A stretch of 64,000 nt of DNA from an uncultured Gemmatimonadota bacterium. Its GTDB lineage: Bacteria; Gemmatimonadota; Gemmatimonadetes; Palauibacterales; Palauibacteraceae. Positions within the stretch are counted from its first letter, which is position 1. Each line of letters opens with the position of its first letter. The stretch lies in assembly GCA_913043255.1 (NCBI GenBank), contig CAJWLK010000001.1:487752-551751 (forward strand), read 5' to 3'. Shown here one piece after another: positions 11,201 to 20,020 of the stretch. The notes under the pieces are model-generated. The model was not told where the DNA came from and searched no databases. It was given only the letters and a program-made list of their open reading frames with translations. Made by a program: the position numbers and the translations under genes.

Positions 11201-11424
11201 GGATTCGCGTGTCAGACACGAACGCGCGGATCACATTCCAAGAATCAGCGACCCCCCAGCTTGGGCTACTTAAGAATGCACTCGTAGAGCACCAACTCGA
11301 CGTTGAAGTTAGACGGCTTCAACCGTTATCCTTGGTGCTACGACGGGCCGGACCTGAGCCCTTACTACCAACACTAGTGGAAGCCCTTGGGCTTTTATCT
11401 GGTGCAACCGGCGAACGGGGCTGA
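8263..11424 (+). CDS. mfd: Transcription-repair coupling factor Mfd
   Basis: CarD-interaction domain (GDYVVHIDHGIGRYHG), helicase motifs (GDVGFGKTEIAIRAAFK, LTLTATPIPRTLHLAL), C-terminal TRCF domain. Frame similarity extends upstream to about 8128, see findings. Confidence 0.95.
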   Translation: MSPGVPIVLVAISPEHADKLHEDLLALGDLRTRCYPQREALPYGDEDPHIEISAQRVDALAALLANRCRVLVTTARALIERSPIPVHSGESLSLDLSIGDGAPLEDLADRLERMGFIRTHSVREIGDFTVRGGLIDAFPFGHPAPLRIELWGDEIVSLRRFDALTQRSTETCDNAQILPIDLMAGEDKGNTERRSLVELLPSNAIMVHLEPENGIKARSRLWNEIREARKRASDQEVTTDVLAVPPSDAELRLKQFRRIEFITDNTENMPGAIQLPVEPPPKIDRDMKRLIAQISRTYEEGGQTLILCDNEGQIERLEEIVVERAGRDMIQHVTLAVGSLSGGFRVDPPSNLTVLTDHEVFRRAYRRHRVRFKGAATLESIASIQPGDYVVHIDHGIGRYHGIQRVKVDGQTIETLEIEYADGELLRLPHYRLDLIERWGSIPSNARPPRVHKLGGKKWSRLKRRTVSAIEETAVDLLQLYARRKLAEGRAFASDNLWQTEMESAFIYEETPHQIEAWKAVCEDLEKPNPMDRLICGDVGFGKTEIAIRAAFKVALEGAQVAILAPTTILVEQHLRTFQERLAAFPLRIESLSRFRTSSEQKEVIGKLASGHIDLVIGTHRLLSQDITFKDLGLLIVDEEQRFGVKQKEHLKELREAVDVLTLTATPIPRTLHLALGGIRDLSLMRTPPRNRMPIITHVLDWDASILEEALRRELDRGGQIFFVHDRVETIDALARRVQHLLPEARTVIAHGQMPERALEDAMYNFIEGDIDILICTSIIENGLDVPSANTMIVHRAHNFGLAQLYQLRGRIGRSHRRAYCYLLVPENVAPEATERLRVLEHHTELGSGYDIALKDLEFRGTGNLLGSDQSGFATAVGIETYQRLVESTVQRLKGDGTMETKPGIQISVDGESFLPDDYVSEPQQKVNLYRRLSRLDNWEKIEDMRDELRDRFGPLPKPTARLLDSAKLRVLGTTVGAAWIRVSDTNARITFQESATPQLGLLKNALVEHQLDVEVRRLQPLSLVLRRAGPEPLLPTLVEALGLLSGATGERG

Positions 11425-11451
11425 TCCTCTGAGGGAGGAGCATAAGGGAAC

Positions 11452-12855
11452 GTGAAGGATAATTATATTGTGAGCAAAGTACTTTGGGCCCTGACCATTG
11501 GGATTTCGTGCGTTCTACTAGTTCAACCATCGCTAGGCCGTGCCCAGGAAAGGGAAACAACTTCCAACAGTGACGCAAAAAGCTCAGATGAATTTCCTGA
11601 GGGGGTCGAACAGACCGATCGAGTTGTCGCTGTAGTTGGGGACACCGCAATCCTCTTATCCGAACTCGAGATCCGGCTGTTTGAGCTTCAGAGCCAAGGG
11701 GCACGGGTCCCACAGCGGGACACTCCAGAATGGACAGACTTTGCCCGACAAGTCCTCGTGGCAGAAATCGACAACATCATCCTACTGCAACAGGCAAAGC
11801 GTGCTGGGCTAACACCAGATGTAAGTCGTGTTGATCAGATGGTTGAAGATGAATACCAGCGCCGCCGGGAACAATTCGCTACCGACGAGGAAATGATGCA
11901 GGCGGTTGAGGCGGCGGGAATGAATATGCTCCAATACAGGCAGATGCTTCGGCGCGCGTCAGAAGCCGAGTCTCTCTTCATGGAGTACCGATATTCTATG
12001 GAACAAAGGACCGACCTTCCTCCCGTCCTTGTCACCGAGTCTGAGATGCAAGCCTTCTTTGAAGAACGCCAGGGCGATCAACAATTACGGCCGGCATTGA
12101 TCTCATTCAACCAAATAGTGATCACACCATCCCCAAGCGGCGCAGCTCGCGATAGTGCCCGCGCTCGTATAATCCGCATCCAGAGCGAGCTGGGAGTCGG
12201 GGAGGATTTTGAAGTGGTTGCTCGACGCCATTCCGACGATGAGCAAACCCGAGAGCGGGGAGGCGAACTAGGTTGGATGAGCCGGAACACCGTCGTAAAA
12301 CCATTCGGCGATGCGGTCTGGGCATCACGTCCTGGGCAAGTCCTGATAAATCCCGTCCAAACGCAGTTTGGAATTCACATTATTAAAATTGAGCGTCAGC
12401 GCGGAGCCGAGCGATTTCTCAGACACATCCTCATCCGACCTGAGATCAGAGATGCAGATGTAGACTCATCATACTCCATCGCAGAGCAAATTGCTGACAG
12501 TCTCCGAGCTGGGGTGGACCCCGAGCGCTTAACCGCTCTTTTTAGGGATGATGTCGCTGACGAGGATGTTCGATTCGATGACGTGCCTGTAAACCAACTG
12601 ACGGACCGGTTTATGGGTGAGGTTTCAAGAGCCTTTGAGAACATAGTCTCGGGACAGGTATATGGTCCCCTAGAACTTGAACGGGGTGGGCCAAAAGAGT
12701 TTGCTCTAATTCAAGTCGTTACCTACCGTCCAGAGGGTCCTCTTGAGTTTGACGATGTTCGCGATCAAATCCGGCAAACTATCCGTCAGACAAAGCAGTT
12801 AGACATCCTGTTGGGTGAGATTCGGTCTAATACATTCGTTGATGTGAAGCTCTGA
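11452..12855 (+). CDS. SurA-like periplasmic peptidylprolyl isomerase
   Basis: Signal peptide, SurA_N-like DRVVAVVGDTAILLSELEIRL, parvulin domain (RHSDDEQTRERGGELGWM...FGIHIIKIERQRG); GTG start. Confidence 0.85.
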   Translation: MKDNYIVSKVLWALTIGISCVLLVQPSLGRAQERETTSNSDAKSSDEFPEGVEQTDRVVAVVGDTAILLSELEIRLFELQSQGARVPQRDTPEWTDFARQVLVAEIDNIILLQQAKRAGLTPDVSRVDQMVEDEYQRRREQFATDEEMMQAVEAAGMNMLQYRQMLRRASEAESLFMEYRYSMEQRTDLPPVLVTESEMQAFFEERQGDQQLRPALISFNQIVITPSPSGAARDSARARIIRIQSELGVGEDFEVVARRHSDDEQTRERGGELGWMSRNTVVKPFGDAVWASRPGQVLINPVQTQFGIHIIKIERQRGAERFLRHILIRPEIRDADVDSSYSIAEQIADSLRAGVDPERLTALFRDDVADEDVRFDDVPVNQLTDRFMGEVSRAFENIVSGQVYGPLELERGGPKEFALIQVVTYRPEGPLEFDDVRDQIRQTIRQTKQLDILLGEIRSNTFVDVKL

Positions 12856-12925
12856 CGAAAATTGCGACATAAAGGATGCCGAGAGTGATAGGTTTCGAGG
12901 ACTAAAGAGGGAGAGGAAGACGAAA

Positions 12926-13867
12926 GTGCCTCGAATTGGTATAACGCTGGGCGATCCGCGCGGAATCGGACCAGAAGTAACGGCGGCAGCGCTCCGAGAT
13001 TTCATCGGACTCAAACCCGTTCTGATCGGACCAAAAGCGCTCGGATCAGTCGGACGCGAGCTTGAAGAACTAGGCGTTTGGGAATCTGTCGGCGAGTGGG
13101 AACCTGGGGGAGGTCCTCGCTTAGCAGGAGAACTCTCGGCGAAGGCTATTGAGCGAGCTGTTAGGTTAGCAAGCGATGGAGAGCTGGATGGTATCGTCAC
13201 CGCTCCCATCAGTAAGGCCGCACTTCACGCAGCAGGATACCCCTTCCCTGGGCACACAGAGTTCCTCCAAACTCTCACCGGAGCGGCTGAAGTTACGATG
13301 ATGATGGCAGCTGAGCGTACTCCAATTGGCGGTCCGCTTCGACTTGCCCTTCTCACGGCGCACATGCCACTAAATGATGTGCCTGATGCGCTGAACGTAG
13401 ATCTGGTCACAGTGAAAACTCGGATCGCTATTGACGCACTTCGCAGATGGTGGGGCATTCCACAGCCTCGTGTGACGTTCGCAGGCCTCAATCCACACGC
13501 AGGTGAAGGAGGTCTGTTCGGGGATGAGGAACAGAAGGTATTGGCGCCTGCAATCAACAAATTATCTACTGACTCGAAGATCGAGCTGCTGGGCGTTTTT
13601 CCCGGAGATACCGTATTTCTGCAAGCAATCGAAGGTAAGGCAGACCTCGTAGTCACTCCCTATCATGACGTCGGGCTCGCCGTGTTGAAGACGCTGGCAA
13701 GAGACGAGGGAGTAAACGTGACGGCAGGACTTCCGTTCCCGCGCACATCTCCCGATCACGGCACGGCAATCGATATCGCTGGAACAAAGTCGGCAGATCC
13801 AGGAGCAATGCGTGCGGCGATTGATCTCTGTATCCGATTCTGCAGTGCAAGTGTAAGCACCCAATGA
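12926..13867 (+). CDS. pdxA: 4-hydroxythreonine-4-phosphate dehydrogenase
   Basis: MPRIGITLGDPRGIGPEVTAAAL, GHTEFLQTLTGA, ALLTAHMPLNDVP, NPHAGEGGLFG, PYHDVGLAVLK, RTSPDHGTAIDIAG. Confidence 0.95.
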   Translation: MPRIGITLGDPRGIGPEVTAAALRDFIGLKPVLIGPKALGSVGRELEELGVWESVGEWEPGGGPRLAGELSAKAIERAVRLASDGELDGIVTAPISKAALHAAGYPFPGHTEFLQTLTGAAEVTMMMAAERTPIGGPLRLALLTAHMPLNDVPDALNVDLVTVKTRIAIDALRRWWGIPQPRVTFAGLNPHAGEGGLFGDEEQKVLAPAINKLSTDSKIELLGVFPGDTVFLQAIEGKADLVVTPYHDVGLAVLKTLARDEGVNVTAGLPFPRTSPDHGTAIDIAGTKSADPGAMRAAIDLCIRFCSASVSTQ

Positions 13868-14694
13868 TCCAATTTTACAATGTATCGAAGATTCATCCGC
13901 GCACAGGTTCCGCTGTAGCTGAGATTAGCTTCCATCTCCGGAAGGGCGAGTTCACTTTCTTGACTGGCCATTCTGGAGCTGGAAAATCAACTATTCTGAA
14001 ACTGATTCACTTTCAGACACGTCCCACCAAAGGAGAACTACAAGTTTTACGCTATCACAGCTCAAGAACCAAGCGCCGCCAGATTCCAAACCTGCGGAGA
14101 CGGGTAGGGTTTGTGTTCCAAGATTTCAAACTGCTTGCAGGTTTGACAGCCGCAGAGAATGTGGCGTTCGCACTCAAGGTTACTGGGGTATCTCGACGCG
14201 AGACTGACCGAAAAGTTGAACAACTACTCAATCAGGTCAGTCTATCTGAAAAGGCAAAATCACTTTCATCAGAATTGTCTGCTGGAGAAAAACAACGGGT
14301 TGTCATAGCACGCGCCTTAGCGACAAATCCACTGCTGCTCTTAGCTGACGAGCCGATGGGGAACCTTGATGCCGAGGCGTCTGAGGAGATCTTCCAGTTG
14401 TTCTGGAGGCTCCACCTTGAAGGCATGGCCGTGGTCATGGCGACACATAACACGGAACTGGTCCGTAGAACCCCGGGCGTAAGAGTTTTAGAGCTTAAAA
14501 ATGGTCAACTCATATCCGATTCGGCGGTGGAGACAGAGCCACTCCCAAGTGTTAGTGAAGGGAGTTCGTTAGAATCACCCCCAATATCTCCCCCCCAAAA
14601 ACCCATTTTATCGGCATCAAATAAAAACCCTGTGCCAGAGGTGTCCACGGACGTCCCCCACGAGAGTGCACCTAGTCAGCGTGAAAACACGTGA
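13864..14694 (+). CDS. ftsE: Cell division ATP-binding protein FtsE with C-terminal extension
   Basis: MIQFYNVSKIHPRTGSAVAEISFHLRKGEFTFLTGHSGAGKSTILKLI; immediately followed by ftsX; Pro/Ser-rich tail after the ABC domain. Confidence 0.9.
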   Translation: MIQFYNVSKIHPRTGSAVAEISFHLRKGEFTFLTGHSGAGKSTILKLIHFQTRPTKGELQVLRYHSSRTKRRQIPNLRRRVGFVFQDFKLLAGLTAAENVAFALKVTGVSRRETDRKVEQLLNQVSLSEKAKSLSSELSAGEKQRVVIARALATNPLLLLADEPMGNLDAEASEEIFQLFWRLHLEGMAVVMATHNTELVRRTPGVRVLELKNGQLISDSAVETEPLPSVSEGSSLESPPISPPQKPILSASNKNPVPEVSTDVPHESAPSQRENT

Positions 14695-15563
14695 GACACT
14701 TGCGTGAGGCACTCGCTGGATTTCGCCGAACTCCATTGCTTAGTACACTTTCGATCAGTGCTATCAGCCTAAGCCTTGTAATCATGGGCTTATTCGGATT
14801 AAGCGCCCACAACATCGGATCAGCGATCAGCGATATCGAGCGTCGTGTAGAGGTCGTGGGCTATCTGCTCGAAGACATGAAGCCTGACCAGGTTCAGATA
14901 GCGCAACAGGAGTTGGAGGCTTTTCCAGAGATTGAAGAGGTACTTTATGTGTCGAAAAAAGAGGCACTGGCAAACGCACAGAGGGACCTCCCCGAGTTCT
15001 CCGAAATCTACGAAGAACTTCGAGTTAACCCACTCCCCGCCTCTCTACATCTGAGGCTGAAGCCTGGTTTTCGAACACCTGAGTCGGTCCAGATAACGGC
15101 TGAGCATCTTCGAGGATATGAATTCATAGAAGAGGTTCGCTTCGGCGAAGGCTGGGTTGAGCAGCTCTTCACAATTCGACGGATTGCTGGTGGAGTTTCG
15201 GCTATCCTCGGAGGGGCATTCGCGGTTGTGGCTATTCTGTTAATTTTCACATCAGTTGAAATCGCCATCCTAGCTCGTTCTGAAGAGATCGAGATCATGC
15301 AAATAATTGGAGCTAAAGACCGATATGTGCAATTTCCCTTCGTCATCGAGGGGTTCATCAAAGGCTTGATGGGTGGGCTGATTGCCCTCGGTCTCACTCG
15401 CCTCACGTATGGGAGTTTCCGTTACCAGTTTGCAGAGTTCGACAATCTCCTCTGGTTACCGAACAATTGGGTAGTTGGAGGGGTCCTAACAGCTTGTGCA
15501 ATCGGGATGATATCGGCAGTTGTTTCGGTGCATCGGGAACTCGGACGAGCGTATGCAACGTAG
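14691..15563 (+). CDS. ftsX: Cell division permease FtsX
   Basis: FtsX topology; extracellular domain VVGYLLEDMKPDQVQIAQQELEAFPEIEEVLYVSKKEAL; ATGA overlap with ftsE. Confidence 0.9.
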   Translation: MRHLREALAGFRRTPLLSTLSISAISLSLVIMGLFGLSAHNIGSAISDIERRVEVVGYLLEDMKPDQVQIAQQELEAFPEIEEVLYVSKKEALANAQRDLPEFSEIYEELRVNPLPASLHLRLKPGFRTPESVQITAEHLRGYEFIEEVRFGEGWVEQLFTIRRIAGGVSAILGGAFAVVAILLIFTSVEIAILARSEEIEIMQIIGAKDRYVQFPFVIEGFIKGLMGGLIALGLTRLTYGSFRYQFAEFDNLLWLPNNWVVGGVLTACAIGMISAVVSVHRELGRAYAT

Positions 15564-16773
15564 GAGAGGTTGGACGATCGTTGTCTTTTTAGCTGCAATC
15601 CTATGCACCACTTTCTCAAGTATGAATGCTCAGGATCCCAACCAGCTTCGACAGCAGATTAATACTAGTCAGACGCGGTTAGACCAGATTCGCGCCGAAC
15701 GTCAACAGCTCCAACAGCAACTCAGTGACCTCACTGGACAGGTTACCGACATCAGCGAAGAGATCTCAAACATCGAGAACCAGATCGCGGCCTCGACCAG
15801 CCTCCTAGCAGAACTCAATATTCAACTTGGGACCCTTAGCGATCAGGTTACTGTTATGACGCGAGATATGCTCAATACACGAGATGAACTCGCGGTCCGC
15901 ACGGTCACTCTCCACCAGAGGCTGCGGGAGATATATAAAAGAGGTCCACTTCGACCAATCCAGGTACTATTTTCATCCCATTCATTCTCTGACCTACTCA
16001 ACCGCTACAAATATCTTCATGATGTAGCGCTCTTTGACCGTATGCTCGTTTACGAGGTCCATAATCTTGAGCAAAGACTCACGGATCAGCGAGCAACACT
16101 ATCTACAGATGCGCAAACGATCCGACGTGTTCGACTTGAGAGGCTTAGCGAGTTTGATGAATTAGAAAGACTAGAAACCCAACGACAACGTCGACTAGGG
16201 GTATTTACTGGGCGTCAGAGTGAAGCCCGTTCTACGCTGACACAACTAGCGACGGAAGAACAACAATTACGAACCTTGCTCGAAGAACTTGAAGAGAGAC
16301 GCCGAAGGAATGAACGAGAGATAGGAATTGCCACGATCTCCAATCTCACCACTTCAGATTTCGGAAACCTTAACTGGCCTTTAGACGGCGATATCCTCTA
16401 TCAGTTTGGCCCACAGCGTGAGGGTAACACGACTATCCCACGCGAAGGTCTTGGCATTAGAGCAGAACGCGGTTCTCCTGTCCATGCGGTCGACACCGGA
16501 ACTGTAGGATCCGTCGTGGCACGCTCATCTGGCCAAACCGTGATCCTCGACCATGGAGGGGGCTTTTACTCTTCATACCAAAGACTCCAGAACGTGACCG
16601 TCACTCAGAACCAACGAGTCGAACAGGGGCAAATAATCGGATATGTGGGGGGCGACAGCACAAATCCGCACATAGAGTTTCAAATCTACGAACCTAGCAG
16701 CGCGGGCCCACGGGCAGTTGATCCTGTGCGATGGCTGCGAAACCGAACGAGAGGAAACGATCACAATGAGTGA
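15553..16773 (+). CDS. Murein hydrolase activator, EnvC-like M23 peptidase-domain protein
   Basis: Signal peptide from M(QRRRG) at 15553, long coiled coil (QLRQQINTSQTRLDQIRAERQQLQQQL), C-terminal LytM/M23 domain; follows ftsEX. The track ORF starts at 15520. Confidence 0.87.
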   Translation: MQRRRGWTIVVFLAAILCTTFSSMNAQDPNQLRQQINTSQTRLDQIRAERQQLQQQLSDLTGQVTDISEEISNIENQIAASTSLLAELNIQLGTLSDQVTVMTRDMLNTRDELAVRTVTLHQRLREIYKRGPLRPIQVLFSSHSFSDLLNRYKYLHDVALFDRMLVYEVHNLEQRLTDQRATLSTDAQTIRRVRLERLSEFDELERLETQRQRRLGVFTGRQSEARSTLTQLATEEQQLRTLLEELEERRRRNEREIGIATISNLTTSDFGNLNWPLDGDILYQFGPQREGNTTIPREGLGIRAERGSPVHAVDTGTVGSVVARSSGQTVILDHGGGFYSSYQRLQNVTVTQNQRVEQGQIIGYVGGDSTNPHIEFQIYEPSSAGPRAVDPVRWLRNRTRGNDHNE

Positions 16774-17905
16774 CTCGACACGTTCGGAAATCCAGCTGCC
16801 GTGGGGTCAGGTTAGGTTATGCGAACGTATCTCGGGGGCACTGGCAGGTGGGCGCTTTCCTCAGTCGCTACTCATCCATGGACCTAAGGGAGTCGGCAAA
16901 CAATCCATGGCCTTATGGATCGCGGCTTCGCTTCAGTGTAATAGTGAAGGAGGTCCGTGCGGTACCTGCCGCAGTTGTCGTCTAGCTGCGCACCTCGAGC
17001 ACCCTGACATTCATTTACACTTCCCGATGCCACGACCGAAAAGGGCGAGTTCAAGCGCCAAGCTCCGCGAAACGATTGAAAAACAGCGGCAGGAACGTCT
17101 AGCCACTCTGCGCCAAAATCCCGAAGTGGTACTGGATGAAGGTGAAACAACAGGAATATATGTTTCAGCGATCCATGCAATCCGAGAAGAGGCTTCAAGG
17201 CGTCCAGCGATGGCCAAACGTGCGGTCTTCATCGTGAGTGACGCTGATCGCATGGTTCCACAAGCTGCAAGCCAAGAAGCGGCAAACGCGTTTCTCAAAC
17301 TGCTTGAAGAGCCCCCATTGTTTGCTTACATCATCTTAACCGCCACCTATCCTGAATTGCTGCTTCCGACAATTCGTTCGCGTACCGTGTCGCTTCGGAT
17401 CCCTCCTTTATCTGAAGACGAAGTGACTAGATATTTAACAGATGAACTCAATGCTCCAGCCGATGCAGCCCGTAATGTAGCCCGACGTTCAGAGGGAGTA
17501 GTGGGGAGAGCGAAACATTTGTTGGAGTCCGACACGTCTGAGTCACAGAGGTCAGGTGAACGCCTGCTAACCGCAGCCCTCGAAGAAGGCGCCGAGAAGC
17601 GCTATCAGGTTGCATCGGAATACTCTGCAAGAGGTGCCCGTGCAGTCCTTCAACCAGCGTTAGAGGAGCTTCGGGTTAGATTGAGAGATGTCATGTGTGC
17701 GAGTGCAGGGGCCGAGGCAGCAATCCTTGACCCAACCCACTTGCGGGTATTGCTCAAGGACCGCCGTGTCCCCCTGACAGGGGTTATCCAAGCGATGAGA
17801 GTGGTTGATAACGCCCTTGAGAGTGTCACCCGTAACATAAATCCTCAATCCACGGTTACCGTTCTGCTCAAGGACATGAACAACGCATTCAGCGGAACCC
17901 ACTAG
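16766..17905 (+). CDS. holB: DNA polymerase III delta' subunit-like
   Basis: LIHGPKGVGKQSMALWIAASLQCNSEGGPCGTCRSCRLAAHLEHPD...NAFLKLLEEPP...TIRSR motifs; ATG 16766 is a better start than the track start 16718. Confidence 0.85.
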   Translation: MSDSTRSEIQLPWGQVRLCERISGALAGGRFPQSLLIHGPKGVGKQSMALWIAASLQCNSEGGPCGTCRSCRLAAHLEHPDIHLHFPMPRPKRASSSAKLRETIEKQRQERLATLRQNPEVVLDEGETTGIYVSAIHAIREEASRRPAMAKRAVFIVSDADRMVPQAASQEAANAFLKLLEEPPLFAYIILTATYPELLLPTIRSRTVSLRIPPLSEDEVTRYLTDELNAPADAARNVARRSEGVVGRAKHLLESDTSESQRSGERLLTAALEEGAEKRYQVASEYSARGARAVLQPALEELRVRLRDVMCASAGAEAAILDPTHLRVLLKDRRVPLTGVIQAMRVVDNALESVTRNINPQSTVTVLLKDMNNAFSGTH

Positions 17906-18042
17906 TGAACCAGAGCTTGTCGTATAACAATGGTTCGAACGATGGAGGGGAGAAGCCCCTACGCAATGCGGGGCACTTCCATCCACTAGCCACACGACGT
18001 GGTTATCCAACAAAGAGTTCACAGCACTAGGAGATATACCTC

Positions 18043-18525
18043 TTGGAACGACTCACACACCTAGACTCTGCAGGTCAAGTACACATGGTTGATATTAGTG
18101 ATAAGCCAATTACCCGACGGGTCGCGATCGCTGAAGGTGAGATCCAGATGCAGCCAAATACCTTTGAGGCTATTCGTGCGGGTCAAGTTGAGAAGGGGGA
18201 AGCACTTGCAGTTGCACGGGTGGCTGCAATCGAAGGAGCAAAAGCCGCCTCAAGTATTATCCCATTATGCCATCCAATCCCATTAGACGGTGTCGATGTT
18301 GAAATCGAAGCCATCGACAAGTTGCCAGGATACCGCCTGAGGGTTAGAGCCTCTGCTGAATGGCGCACAGGAGTTGAAATGGAGGCGCTCAGTGGGGTTG
18401 TAGCAGGTCTGCTGAGCTTGTACGACATGTGTAAGGTCATGGATCGTGGTATGACCCTAGGGCCTATCCGACTCCGAGAGAAGCGCGGAGGTCGCTCCGG
18501 AAACTGGCATAATGAGTCGGAATAA
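18043..18525 (+). CDS. moaC: Cyclic pyranopterin monophosphate synthase MoaC
   Basis: LTHLDSAGQVHMVDISDKPITRRVAIAEGEI...IIPLCHPIPLDGVDVE...GVEMEALSGVVAGLLSLYDMCKVMDRGM; TTG start preceded by an AGGAGA Shine-Dalgarno. Confidence 0.95.
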   Translation: MERLTHLDSAGQVHMVDISDKPITRRVAIAEGEIQMQPNTFEAIRAGQVEKGEALAVARVAAIEGAKAASSIIPLCHPIPLDGVDVEIEAIDKLPGYRLRVRASAEWRTGVEMEALSGVVAGLLSLYDMCKVMDRGMTLGPIRLREKRGGRSGNWHNESE

Positions 18526-18622
18526 AACCTGTCCACCTGCTAAATTAAAGAGTGTTCATAATAGAAAGTCGAATCGGTAACATTCGACATATGCGACATT
18601 CCGGAATTTTTTCACACCACCG

Positions 18623-19999
18623 TTGGTCATTCATAGCCAGGGTGAAATTGAGCGAGATCTATCAGTGATTCAGAAAGACGCATTACTTCATAAGATCGAG
18701 TCAAAAAATGCAAAAGTTGGAGTCCTTGGGCTCGGATATGTAGGCCTTCCAGTGATCACGGCATTCGCTGAGGCTGGATTCACAACATTGGGTTTTGATG
18801 TCCTCGAAAGCGTAGTCGATCTTGTGCGGAGTGGAAAATCACACGTCGGCGACGTCATGCCCGAAGCTGTGTCATCCATGGTTGAGGTTGGACGCCTAGA
18901 TGCAACTACAGACTTCGGTCGTCTCAGTGAGGTTGATGCAATAATCATTTGTGTCCCAACACCACTCGGAAAAACCGGAGATCCTGATGTCTCGTATATC
19001 ATGCGAGCTTTAGAAGCAATCCGAAAAAACTTGCGACCAGGACAACTAATCGTACTTGAGTCAACAACTTACCCAGGAACAACACGAGAACTCCTCCAAC
19101 CAGAGCTTGAGGGTGACGGCCTAATAGTCGGAGAGGACTTTTTTCTCGCCTTCAGTCCCGAACGGGTTGACCCAGGAAACACAACATGGACATTCACGAA
19201 CACAGCCAAAGTGGTTGGCGGACTTACTGAGGCATGCCGTCAACTTTCGACAGCCCTGTACGGAAGTGTAATCGATGAAGTGGTGACTGTGTCTTCGCCG
19301 GAAGCCGCTGAGTTGACAAAATTACTCGAAAACACTTTCCGAGCTGTAAACATCGGTCTCGTAAACGAGATGGCGATGATCACGGACCGTTTGGGAATCG
19401 ATATCTGGGAAGTGGTCAACGCAGCGGCAACTAAGCCCTATGGATTCATGCGATTTACACCGGGGCCAGGTCTTGGTGGGCACTGTATACCCATCGACCC
19501 ACACTATCTCGCATGGAAAATGCGGACGCTACAGTATCGGACTCGGTTTATTGAACTTGCGTCGGAAGTCAACGCCGAGATGCCTCGCTATTTGGTCTCA
19601 CGAATCGCTCAGGCGCTTAACGAACATGATAAACCTGTAAAAGGAAGCCGAGTTCTGCTGCTAGGGGTGGCCTACAAAGCGAACGTTGGGGACATCCGTG
19701 AGAGTCCGGCTTTGGATATCCTTGAACTTCTTCGTTCGGATGGAGCCATCGTCTCCTATCACGATCCCTTCGTCCCCTCAATCAATCTCGATTCGAGCAC
19801 TCTACAGTCCGAACCGTTTACCAAAGATCTATTGCGAAACAGTGACATCGTCGTGATCACAACCGATCACAAGAAAATCGGTTACGATCTAGTCCTTGAG
19901 CACGCGCCCATTGTCTTGGATCCGAGGGACGGATTGCGCGGGAAGAGGGGCCGTGCTCTGGTCTACCCGATTGCAGGCCCACCGAGGGTCCCGAATTAA
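18623..19999 (+). CDS. Nucleotide sugar dehydrogenase (UDP-GlcNAc/ManNAc dehydrogenase type, WbpA/WecC-like)
   Basis: VGVLGLGYVGLPVITAFAEAGFTTLGFD, FSPERVDPGN, ELTKLLENTFRAVNIGLVNE, GPGLGGHCIPIDPHYLAWK. Confidence 0.9.
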   Translation: MVIHSQGEIERDLSVIQKDALLHKIESKNAKVGVLGLGYVGLPVITAFAEAGFTTLGFDVLESVVDLVRSGKSHVGDVMPEAVSSMVEVGRLDATTDFGRLSEVDAIIICVPTPLGKTGDPDVSYIMRALEAIRKNLRPGQLIVLESTTYPGTTRELLQPELEGDGLIVGEDFFLAFSPERVDPGNTTWTFTNTAKVVGGLTEACRQLSTALYGSVIDEVVTVSSPEAAELTKLLENTFRAVNIGLVNEMAMITDRLGIDIWEVVNAAATKPYGFMRFTPGPGLGGHCIPIDPHYLAWKMRTLQYRTRFIELASEVNAEMPRYLVSRIAQALNEHDKPVKGSRVLLLGVAYKANVGDIRESPALDILELLRSDGAIVSYHDPFVPSINLDSSTLQSEPFTKDLLRNSDIVVITTDHKKIGYDLVLEHAPIVLDPRDGLRGKRGRALVYPIAGPPRVPN

Positions 20000-20020
20000 A
20001 CAGAGAATAACCACTACAGA

